NCBI GenBank assembly: GCA_024691465.1
Contig: JAILNO010000026.1
Location: 1-32,299, forward strand
Direction: 5' to 3'
Length of the DNA stretch: 32,299 bases
DNA from: Pseudobutyrivibrio sp.
GTDB lineage: Bacteria; Bacillota_A; Clostridia; Lachnospirales; Lachnospiraceae
Of this stretch, positions 1 through 5,655 are shown one piece after another (within the stretch, counting starts at the first letter, position 1; every line of letters begins with the position of its first letter). The position numbers and the translations under genes were made by a program. The notes below the pieces were generated by a model. It was not told where the DNA came from, ran no database searches, and worked only from the letters and a program-made list of their open reading frames with translations.

Positions 1-32
1 TGTCTTGTCGCTGAGGTGTTCAGCGACAGACA
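1..32 (+). other. Stem-loop just upstream of tRNA-Glu
   Basis: Bases 6-14 (TGTCGCTGA) pair perfectly with 20-28 (TCAGCGACA) around the loop GGTGT. An outer TGTC/GACA stem (1-4 with 29-32) extends it past a bulged T. The stem ends five bases before the mature tRNA and has no T tract, so it does not look like a normal terminator. It could be a processing signal in a longer tRNA precursor, or the tail of an element that begins outside the window. Its role is unknown. Confidence 0.5.
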
Positions 33-36
33 ATAT

Positions 37-108
37 GGTTCCTTGGTCAAGCGGTTAAGACGTCGCCCTCTCACGGCGAAAACAGCGGTTCGATTCCGCT
101 AGGAACTG
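37..108 (+). tRNA. tRNA-Glu, anticodon CTC
   Basis: Full cloverleaf: acceptor GGTTCCT (37-43) pairs with AGGAACT (101-107) with one G-U pair at the end, and G108 is the discriminator. The anticodon stem TCGCC/GGCGA encloses the loop CTCTCAC, giving anticodon CTC at 70-72, which reads GAG. The T arm contains GCGGTTCGATTCCGC. CCA is not encoded; the next bases are CT. The size of 72 bases without CCA fits tRNA-Glu. This CTC isoacceptor fits the strong GAG preference of the neighbouring genes. A rho-independent terminator follows directly. Confidence 0.95.
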
Positions 109-110
109 CT

Positions 111-140
111 AAGAGACATCTTTTAGATGTCTCTTTTTTT
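111..140 (+). terminator. Intrinsic terminator of tRNA-Glu
   Basis: A perfect 11-bp stem (AAGAGACATCT, 111-121, with AGATGTCTCTT, 125-135) has a three-base loop and runs into a T tract ending at 140. It lies immediately after the tRNA acceptor end. Confidence 0.92.
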
Positions 141-144
141 ATAT

Positions 145-174
145 AAAAAAGTGCTCTGCAACTGCAGAACACTT
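145..174 (-). terminator. Intrinsic terminator of the minus-strand tmcAL gene
   Basis: Read on the minus strand, the stem AAGTG/CACTT plus TCTG/CAGA (149-158 with 165-174, one C/A mismatch) is followed by six U from the A run at 145-150. It sits just past the tmcAL stop codon. Together with the tRNA terminator it forms a back-to-back pair between converging transcripts. Confidence 0.85.
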
Positions 175-177
175 AAT

Positions 178-1347
178 TTATATATTGGTCAAATTAAACT
201 TCCTGGTGAACTCTGTTGGTTGAGGCTTTTGAGTCTTAGATGTCTCTATAGCTCTGAGTAGATCGCTAGATAATATATCGAAATGATCTATTTCCTGGTC
301 TGGGGAAGTGCATATATTATATGAACTCTTATTCTTAATATCAGACAGAAGAGATGAACCATTTCTGCTGAATCCCAACATGCGTAATTTTTTGATATAT
401 CCATTCTCCTTGGCTATGCAAAAATCATCTTCAGTAATATCTAAAAGTATATGACAAAGCACTCGACTAACCTTGGAGTAGGTAATGTTTTTAGTCTTAA
501 TCAGGTCACAGAATTGAGTGAAATTGACATATGAATCTAAGTTATTGGTGATTCGAGCGGCCAACTCATCATTGCAATCCAGATATCTAGTTAAATCAGT
601 ATCTGTAAATAACTTGTAATGAAGCATTGAGGATATATCATCTGCTTCGATATAGGTGGCATTATTATATATTGATAGTGCTTTTTCAGGTACAGATAGA
701 AGCTCTCTGTGGCTTGCCATATGCCTTCTAATGGCAGAGGCAGAACTTATATCTTTGGATAATTCAGTTGAATTATAGTCGTTTCCTGACCTCTTAAGTA
801 CTTCTATATTAATATCGAGATTATTCAATATAATATATCTACAATACTCCAGCCCTAGTATATTGTTGGGGCTTGAAAGAATATCAGTTGGAATGTATTT
901 AGATAATGCCTCTGACCTGGCTAAGGCGTAACTTTTACCTGTCGACATATGATACTTAATAAGCTCGTTGAATTCATCACTTTCTTCTATGTCTATTAGC
1001 TTCTTTGCGCTATCGATGAATAGTTCCTTATCTGAGCATTCGGCGCCGAATAGAATAGTGTCAACTACCTTAGTATTAGAAAGGAGAGCAATGGCTGCTG
1101 ATGCATATTCTCTGGCTGAAGAGGTGGCAAATATAGTAGGTATTTCAAAGACTATATCCGCATCACAAGTGAGAGCGGCCTCAGCTCGAGTATATTTATT
1201 AAAGCAGGCTATCTCCCCACGCTGAGTGAAACTTCCAGACATGGCAATCACTACTTGTGAGGCCCCAAGGGTATTCTTGGCGTAATCTATTTGATATTTA
1301 TGACCATTGTGAAATGGATTGTATTCTGCAACGATTCCTACAACCAT
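178..1347 (-). CDS. tmcAL: tRNA(Met) cytidine acetate ligase (TmcAL, YlbM family)
   Basis: 389 aa. The family activates acetate with ATP and transfers it to N4 of the wobble cytidine of elongator tRNA-Met (ac4C34), keeping AUG decoding accurate. The N-terminus VGIVAEYNPFHNGHKYQ carries the nucleotidyltransferase HxGH motif at His13-Asn-Gly-His16. The next segment, MSGSFTQRGE, is also typical of the family, and length is normal for it. A GGAGGA ribosome site lies just before the ATG. In Bacillus the gene (ylbM) sits next to ylbN (yceD) and rpmF; here a divergent ackA has come between them. Acetate kinase next door handles the same metabolite, acetate, but a functional link is only suggestive. 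Formerly annotated as a nucleotidyltransferase of unknown function. Confidence 0.93.
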   Translation of the reverse strand: MVVGIVAEYNPFHNGHKYQIDYAKNTLGASQVVIAMSGSFTQRGEIACFNKYTRAEAALTCDADIVFEIPTIFATSSAREYASAAIALLSNTKVVDTILFGAECSDKELFIDSAKKLIDIEESDEFNELIKYHMSTGKSYALARSEALSKYIPTDILSSPNNILGLEYCRYIILNNLDINIEVLKRSGNDYNSTELSKDISSASAIRRHMASHRELLSVPEKALSIYNNATYIEADDISSMLHYKLFTDTDLTRYLDCNDELAARITNNLDSYVNFTQFCDLIKTKNITYSKVSRVLCHILLDITEDDFCIAKENGYIKKLRMLGFSRNGSSLLSDIKNKSSYNICTSPDQEIDHFDILSSDLLRAIETSKTQKPQPTEFTRKFNLTNI

Positions 1348-1379
1348 TGTTGTTCCTCCGAAAATACTTTTATAGGGCT

Positions 1380-1408
1380 ATTATACATGAAAATTTGGTT
1401 GAGATGAC
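1380..1408 (-). promoter_or_regulatory. Possible tmcAL promoter
   Basis: On the minus strand a perfect TATAAT (plus-strand 1380-1385) lies about 33 bases before the tmcAL ATG. The -35 position at 17 bp spacing (GTCATC, 1403-1408) is a poor match. This -35 region overlaps the -35 box of the divergent ackA promoter, so the two could compete for polymerase. Confidence 0.4.
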
Positions 1409-1426
1409 ATTTTTAAGTGCTATAAT
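1399..1426 (+). promoter_or_regulatory. ackA promoter
   Basis: TTGAGA (1399-1404), 16-bp spacer, TATAAT (1421-1426). The predicted start near 1433 gives an A-rich leader of roughly 60 bases. The best ribosome site there, AAAGGA (1473-1478), is 13 bases from the ATG, which is rather long. Confidence 0.75.
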
Positions 1427-1491
1427 AAAATAGTTGTTTGAAATTATTTTTAAAGAAAGAATTTAATATAAGAAAGGAACAATAAACAATT

Positions 1492-2688
1492 ATGAAAATT
1501 CTAGTTATTAACTGTGGTAGTTCATCGCTTAAGTACCAGGTTATTGATTCTGAGAGCGAGCAGGTTCTTTGCAAGGGTCTTTGTGAGAGAATTGGCATTG
1601 ATGGACGTATTGTTTATCAGAAGGCAGGTCTCGACAAGGAGATTACAGAGATTCCAATGCCTACACACAAGGAGGCAGTTGCTGCTGTAATTAATGCTAT
1701 TACTAATGATAAGACTGGTGCAATTTCTTCACTTGAGGAGATTGATGCAGTAGGACACAGAGTTGTACATGGCGCTGAGAAGTTTGCTAAGTCAGCTCTT
1801 ATTACAGATGAGATGATTAAGGCTGTTGAGGAGTGCAACGATCTAGCACCTCTTCACAACCCAGCTAATATTATCGGTATTAACGCTTGCCGCGAGCTTA
1901 TGCCAGGTAAGCCACAGGTAGGTGTATTTGATACAGCTTTCCATCAGACTATGCCTAAGGAAGCATACATGTATGCAGTACCATATAAGTACTATGAGCA
2001 GTATGGCGTTCGTCGTTACGGTTTCCACGGCACATCACACAGCTACGTTTCTAAGAGAGTTTGCGAGCTTGACGGTGCTGATCTTAAGAATTCTAAGATC
2101 ATCGTTTGCCACATTGGTAATGGTGCTTCTTGCTGCGCAGTATTAAATGGTGAGTCTGTTGATACATCTATGGGTCTTTCTCCACTTGAGGGACTTGTAA
2201 TGGGTACCCGTTCAGGAGATATTGATCCTTCAGCTGTTGAGTTCATGGCTAAGAAGGAAGGCCTTGATTTCGCAGGTGTTATGAATGTACTTAACAAGGA
2301 GTCAGGAGCTCTTGGTATCTCTGGTATTTCTTCAGATTTTAGAGATCTTATTGCTGCTTCTAAGGAAGGCAATGAGAGAGCACAGCTTGCTATGGATATG
2401 ATTGCATATCGTATCGCTAAGTATGTAGGTGCATATGCTGCAGCTATGAACGGCGCTGATATCATCTGCTTTACAGCAGGTCTTGGAGAGAACAATGCTG
2501 GCCTTAGAAAGGCAGTCTGTGATCACCTTGGATTCATGGGTGTTGAGCTTGATGATAAGAGAAACGATGTAGCTGGAGAGGATAGACTTATTTCTTCAGA
2601 TTCTTCTAAAGTTAAGGTATATGTTGTACCTACAAATGAAGAGGTTATGATTGCTAGAGATACAGCTGCCATCGTTGCTGGAAAGTAA
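1492..2688 (+). CDS. ackA: Acetate kinase
   Basis: 398 aa, the usual family length. Acetate kinase interconverts acetyl phosphate plus ADP with acetate plus ATP in the cytoplasm, the ATP-yielding end of acetate fermentation. Signature segments occur in family order: NCGSSSLKYQ at 7-16, HRVVHGAEKF, GVFDTAFHQTMP, RRYGFHGTSHSYV, CHIGNGASC with the phosphate loop, MGTRSGDIDPS and FTAGLGENN near the C-terminus. Pta, its usual partner, is not adjacent on either side. Codon use is strongly biased: the first nine glutamate codons are all GAG, as expected of a highly expressed gene and matching tRNA-Glu(CUC) upstream. It has its own promoter, and yceD downstream has another; I see no clear terminator between them. 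Confidence 0.98.
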   Translation: MKILVINCGSSSLKYQVIDSESEQVLCKGLCERIGIDGRIVYQKAGLDKEITEIPMPTHKEAVAAVINAITNDKTGAISSLEEIDAVGHRVVHGAEKFAKSALITDEMIKAVEECNDLAPLHNPANIIGINACRELMPGKPQVGVFDTAFHQTMPKEAYMYAVPYKYYEQYGVRRYGFHGTSHSYVSKRVCELDGADLKNSKIIVCHIGNGASCCAVLNGESVDTSMGLSPLEGLVMGTRSGDIDPSAVEFMAKKEGLDFAGVMNVLNKESGALGISGISSDFRDLIAASKEGNERAQLAMDMIAYRIAKYVGAYAAAMNGADIICFTAGLGENNAGLRKAVCDHLGFMGVELDDKRNDVAGEDRLISSDSSKVKVYVVPTNEEVMIARDTAAIVAGK

Positions 2689-2733
2689 TCTATCATAATT
2701 TTTAAAATTAATTCAATTTTTTGGCAAAAGTGT

Positions 2734-2762
2734 TTGACAAGCATATTTTAGCTATGTATAAT
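2734..2762 (+). promoter_or_regulatory. Consensus sigma-A promoter for yceD-rpmF
   Basis: TTGACA (2734-2739), a 17-bp spacer and TATAAT (2757-2762) match the vegetative consensus exactly. The predicted start is near 2769, leaving a leader of about 20 bases with the ribosome site AGGAGA before the yceD ATG. It should be a strong constitutive promoter, apt for a ribosomal protein operon. Confidence 0.9.
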
Positions 2763-2788
2763 TGACAAAGTGTGGATAGGAGATATTT

Positions 2789-3319
2789 ATGAAGATTTCT
2801 ATAAAAGATATCACTTCATTAACTGATCAAAGTAAGAAGTTTACTGGTGTGTGTGATATACATGAGTTTTCTTATTTAGGCAGTGAGTTTTCTATCGATA
2901 GCATAGAGCCATTTGATGTAGTTTTATCTATGATTGGTTCAGGTAAGCTTCATATTACATTAGAGACTAAGGCAGTTGTTCTTGGTTCATGTGATAGATG
3001 CTTGACACCGGTATCATTCCAGGTGCCAGTTGTTGTTGATGAGACTGTTGAGGTTTCAGAGGGACAGGTGGTTGATGATGAGGACTTAGGTCCATACTCA
3101 TTTGTAGATGGAGAGGATATCGACATAGATGAGCTCATATTAAACGAGATCTTAGTGAATTTCCCGGCAAAGATATTGTGCCAGGATGACTGTAAGGGGA
3201 TTTGTCCCGTATGCGGTAAGAATCGTAACGTCGAAGAGTGTTCTTGCGACGATACAGTTTTAGATCCTAGAATGGCACAATTTTTAGATGTCTTTAATAG
3301 CTTTAAGGAGGTGAAATAG
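2789..3319 (+). CDS. yceD: YceD family (DUF177) protein
   Basis: 176 aa, DUF177/YceD family. In bacteria and plants members are linked to 23S rRNA accumulation, and the gene is nearly always next to rpmF, as here, where one base separates the stop from the rpmF start. The N-terminal half is a predicted beta-rich domain with an isolated CDRCLTPV segment. An acidic stretch follows (VVDDEDLGPYSFVDGEDIDI). The C-terminus holds a cysteine cluster, CQDDCKGICPVCG then ECSCD, that probably binds zinc. The rpmF ribosome site (AAGGAGGTG) lies inside the end of this gene, so translation of the two may be coupled. The biochemical activity is not established. Confidence 0.9.
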   Translation: MKISIKDITSLTDQSKKFTGVCDIHEFSYLGSEFSIDSIEPFDVVLSMIGSGKLHITLETKAVVLGSCDRCLTPVSFQVPVVVDETVEVSEGQVVDDEDLGPYSFVDGEDIDIDELILNEILVNFPAKILCQDDCKGICPVCGKNRNVEECSCDDTVLDPRMAQFLDVFNSFKEVK

Positions 3320-3320
3320 C

Positions 3321-3500
3321 ATGTCTATTTGTCCAAAGAACAAATCTTCTAAGGGTAGAAGAGATAAAAGAAGAGCAAATTGGAAGATGAGCAATCCTAC
3401 TCTTGTTAAGTGCAGCAAGTGTGGCGAGCTTATGGTTCCACATAGAGTTTGCAAGAACTGTGGATCATACAACAAAAAAGAAATCATTGCAGTTGATTAA
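3321..3500 (+). CDS. rpmF: Large ribosomal subunit protein bL32
   Basis: 59 aa. It begins MSICPKNKSSKGRRDKRRAN, the standard L32 opening with its SK(A/G)RRDKRRA block. It ends with two zinc-ribbon knuckles, KCSKCGE and VCKNCGS, so this is the zinc-binding (C+) form of L32. The protein sits on the 50S subunit near the peptidyl transferase region and the exit tunnel. A strong ribosome site, AGGAGGTG, lies seven bases before the ATG. It is the last gene of the short yceD-rpmF transcript and is followed by a clear terminator. An ordinary copy with no sign of transfer. Confidence 0.97.
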   Translation: MSICPKNKSSKGRRDKRRANWKMSNPTLVKCSKCGELMVPHRVCKNCGSYNKKEIIAVD

Positions 3501-3505
3501 TCAAG

Positions 3506-3532
3506 AAACCTCTCGTTATCGAGAGGTTTTTT
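3506..3532 (+). terminator. Intrinsic terminator after rpmF
   Basis: A perfect 10-bp stem, AAACCTCTCG (3506-3515) with CGAGAGGTTT (3520-3529), loop TTAT, T tract to 3532. The -35 box of the plsX promoter begins two bases later. Confidence 0.93.
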
Positions 3533-3534
3533 AT

Positions 3535-3563
3535 TTGAAATATTCTAACATATCATATATACT
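3535..3563 (+). promoter_or_regulatory. plsX-acpP promoter
   Basis: TTGAAA (3535-3540), a 17-bp spacer, TATACT (3558-3563); predicted start near 3570. The -35 abuts the T tract of the rpmF terminator. The -10 lies in the centre of a long inverted repeat (see next feature), which points to regulated transcription. Confidence 0.75.
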
Positions 3564-3581
3564 TTTATGAGTATGTTAGAA
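3543..3581. repeat. 15-bp imperfect inverted repeat centred on the plsX -10 box; candidate operator
   Basis: TTCTAACATA (3543-3552) and TATGTTAGAA (3572-3581) are perfect inverted copies. The match continues inward as TCATA (3553-3557) with TATGA (3566-3570), apart from one bulged G at 3571. The 8-base centre, TATACTTT, contains the -10 hexamer. The right arm touches the ribosome site AAAGGA. In B. subtilis plsX is controlled by FapR and in streptococci lipid genes by FabT, but I do not recognise either site here. In read-through RNA the arms would form a hairpin that partly hides the ribosome site. Function is inferred from symmetry and position only. Confidence 0.7.
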
Positions 3582-3591
3582 AGGATATTTT

Positions 3592-4614
3592 ATGAGCGAA
3601 TATACAGTAGTTGCCCTTGATGCAATGGGCGGTGATAACGCACCTTCAGAGATGGTTAAGGGTGCAGTTGATGCCATTAATGAGAGTAATGCAATTAAGG
3701 TAATCCTGGTTGGTAAGGAAGATGTTATTAAGAGTGAGCTTGAGAACTATTCTTTCCCTAAGGATCAATTAGAGATAAAGAATGCAACAGAGGTTATAGA
3801 GACTGCTGAGCATCCAGTTGCTGCTATTAAGAGGAAGAAGGATTCTTCTATGGTAGTGGGACTTCATCTTGTTAAGGATAATGAGGCTGATGCTTTTGTT
3901 TCTGCTGGTAATTCAGGCGCATTATTAACAGGTGGACTTGGTATAGTTGGTAGGATTAGAGGTATCGAGAGAGCTCCTTTTGGTACTCTTTTCCCTGTTA
4001 AGACAGGTGTGGCACTTCTTGCTGACACTGGTGCTAATGTAGATTGTAGAGCTAGTCATCTGGTACAGTTTGCTAAGATGGGTAGCATTTATATGGAGAA
4101 GGTAGTTGGAATTAAGAATCCTCGTGTGGCTCTTGTCAATGTAGGAGCTGAAGAGGAGAAGGGCAATGCCCTTGTTAAGGAGACTATGCCACTTCTCAAG
4201 GAGTGTCCTGATATTAACTTCATCGGAAGTATTGAAGCTAGGAATATTCCAAACGGTGATGCTGATGTTATTGTATGCGACGGTTTCGTTGGTAATGTCA
4301 TAATTAAATTATACGAAGGTTTAGCAGGTACTTTAGTATCGGTTATTAAGGGCGGCCTTATGAGCACCATTAGATCTAAGATAGGTGCCGTTCTTGCACT
4401 TCCTGCTCTCAAGAAGACACTTAAGGCGTTTGATGCTAGCCAGTATGGCGGAGCGCCTCTTCTTGGACTTAAGGGACTGGTTGTTAAGACTCACGGAAGC
4501 GCTAAGGCTGGTGAGGTTAGGAACACCATCTTTCAGTGTGTTACCTTTAAGGAACAGCAGATTAATGAGCTAATTAGAGATAATATTGTTATAGAAAAAT
4601 TAAAGGAGGATTAA
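3592..4614 (+). CDS. plsX: Phosphate acyltransferase PlsX
   Basis: 340 aa. PlsX makes acyl phosphate from acyl-ACP and phosphate at the membrane surface; PlsY then uses acyl phosphate to acylate glycerol 3-phosphate. The opening VALDAMGGDNAP is diagnostic. Also visible are SAGNSGALL, DTGANVDC, NVGAEEEKGN and DGFVGNVIIK, all family blocks. Two later genes here complete the route: gpsA makes the glycerol 3-phosphate and plsY performs the transfer. acpP follows two bases after the stop, so acyl-ACP supply and use are co-transcribed. Unlike Bacillus, fabD and fabG are not between plsX and acpP, and no fapR precedes it. The inverted repeat at the promoter suggests lipid-responsive control. Confidence 0.97.
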   Translation: MSEYTVVALDAMGGDNAPSEMVKGAVDAINESNAIKVILVGKEDVIKSELENYSFPKDQLEIKNATEVIETAEHPVAAIKRKKDSSMVVGLHLVKDNEADAFVSAGNSGALLTGGLGIVGRIRGIERAPFGTLFPVKTGVALLADTGANVDCRASHLVQFAKMGSIYMEKVVGIKNPRVALVNVGAEEEKGNALVKETMPLLKECPDINFIGSIEARNIPNGDADVIVCDGFVGNVIIKLYEGLAGTLVSVIKGGLMSTIRSKIGAVLALPALKKTLKAFDASQYGGAPLLGLKGLVVKTHGSAKAGEVRNTIFQCVTFKEQQINELIRDNIVIEKLKED

Positions 4615-4616
4615 CA

Positions 4617-4853
4617 ATGGAGTTCGATTTATTGAAAGAGATTATTGCTGAGGTTTTAAATGTAGATGCAGCTGAGATTACAACAGACACTACATTTGTA
4701 GATGATCTTGGGGCAGATTCACTTGATGTATTTCAGATTATCATGGGTGTTGAGGAGAAGCTCAATATCGAGGTTGATACTGAAGCAGCTGAGAAGCTTT
4801 CAACTGTTGGTGATGCTGTTGAGCTCATCAAGAAGACTGTTGCTAACAAGTAA
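4617..4853 (+). CDS. acpP: Acyl carrier protein
   Basis: 78 aa, acidic, normal ACP size. It carries growing fatty acyl chains on a 4'-phosphopantetheine arm. The attachment serine is Ser35 in the motif DDLGADSLDVFQ, flanked by the expected helix II sequence (IIMGVEEKLNIEV). The gene lies two bases after plsX, with the ribosome site AAAGGAGG overlapping the plsX end. Codon use is highly biased, as for an abundant protein. A hairpin follows before rnc. The plsX-acpP-rnc-smc order is common in Firmicutes. Confidence 0.97.
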   Translation: MEFDLLKEIIAEVLNVDAAEITTDTTFVDDLGADSLDVFQIIMGVEEKLNIEVDTEAAEKLSTVGDAVELIKKTVANK

Positions 4854-4866
4854 TAATTAATTACTG

Positions 4867-4898
4867 GAAAGCATCCGGTTTATACTGGATGCTTTCTT
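4867..4898 (+). terminator. Hairpin between acpP and rnc, weak terminator or attenuator
   Basis: GAAAGCATCC (4867-4876) pairs with GGATGCTTTC (4887-4896), and three further inner pairs extend the stem. Only a few T follow (TTCTTAT), so it is probably leaky. It may lower rnc-smc expression relative to the abundant ACP, or act as an RNase processing or mRNA stabilising stem. Confidence 0.65.
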
Positions 4899-4919
4899 AT
4901 ACTCAGGAGGTAATATTTT

Positions 4920-5621
4920 TTGGACAGTTTAAAGGAATTTCAAAAGATTATCGGATATGAGTTTAGAGACGAAAGCTTACTAAGGCAGGCCCTTACCCAC
5001 AGCTCTTATGCCAATGAACATCACATGGCTAAGCTTAGCGATAATGAGAGGCTTGAGTTCTTAGGGGATGCAGTACTTGAGATTGTTTCTAGTGAGTTTT
5101 TGTATCTAAATTATACTGATTTAAATGAAGGGAAGTTGTCTAGACTTCGCGCAAGTATAGTTTGCGAGCCAACTCTTGCATATATCTGCAAGGAGATTAA
5201 TCTTGGAGATTATGTTCTTCTTTCAAAGGGCGAGGATATGACAGGTGGCCGTAACAGGAAATCTATCCTATCGGATGCCTTTGAGGCTACTATTGGTGCT
5301 ATTTTTCTTGATGGTGGCATGGAGCCTGCTTCTAAGTACATTCATAGGTTTGTTTTAAATGATATAGAGCATAAGCAGCTATTCTACGATAGTAAGACCA
5401 GGCTTCAGGAAGTGGTCCAGGCCAATTATAAGGATCCTTTAGTTTATAAGCTAATTTCTGAATCAGGACCTGATCATGCCAAAGAATTCAAGGTGGAAGC
5501 TCTAGTGGGCGACAAAGTCCTTGGAACAGGTGTAGGCGGCACTAAGAAAGCAGCTGAGCAGGAAGCTGCATACGAAGGTCTTATGAGATTACACAAAGAG
5601 GAATCGATTAAGATTATCTAA
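4920..5621 (+). CDS. rnc: Ribonuclease III
   Basis: 233 aa. RNase III cuts double-stranded RNA, including rRNA precursors and structured mRNAs. The catalytic signature NERLEFLGDAVLE is at residues 42-54, and the second conserved acidic region is SDAFEATIGAIFLDGG. The C-terminal double-stranded RNA-binding domain runs from about residue 158 and ends with the GTKKAAEQEAA block. The start is TTG with a good AGGAGG nine bases upstream; no closer ATG matches the family N-terminus. It sits directly ahead of smc and ftsY, the standard Firmicutes order. Confidence 0.96.
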   Translation: MDSLKEFQKIIGYEFRDESLLRQALTHSSYANEHHMAKLSDNERLEFLGDAVLEIVSSEFLYLNYTDLNEGKLSRLRASIVCEPTLAYICKEINLGDYVLLSKGEDMTGGRNRKSILSDAFEATIGAIFLDGGMEPASKYIHRFVLNDIEHKQLFYDSKTRLQEVVQANYKDPLVYKLISESGPDHAKEFKVEALVGDKVLGTGVGGTKKAAEQEAAYEGLMRLHKEESIKII

Positions 5622-5655
5622 TATAGTTAGTATAACTTACGGAGTGGAGAAATTA

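Noticed and set aside
2043..2495. 150-codon open frame on the minus strand inside ackA
   Set aside because: It lies wholly within the well-recognised acetate kinase gene, has a Ser/Pro-rich translation of no family type and no ribosome site; it is a by-product of biased codons.
5644..5655. GTG start for smc four codons upstream
   Set aside because: The family begins at MYLKSIELYGFKSF and GGAG at 5646-5649 is correctly placed for the ATG at 5656.
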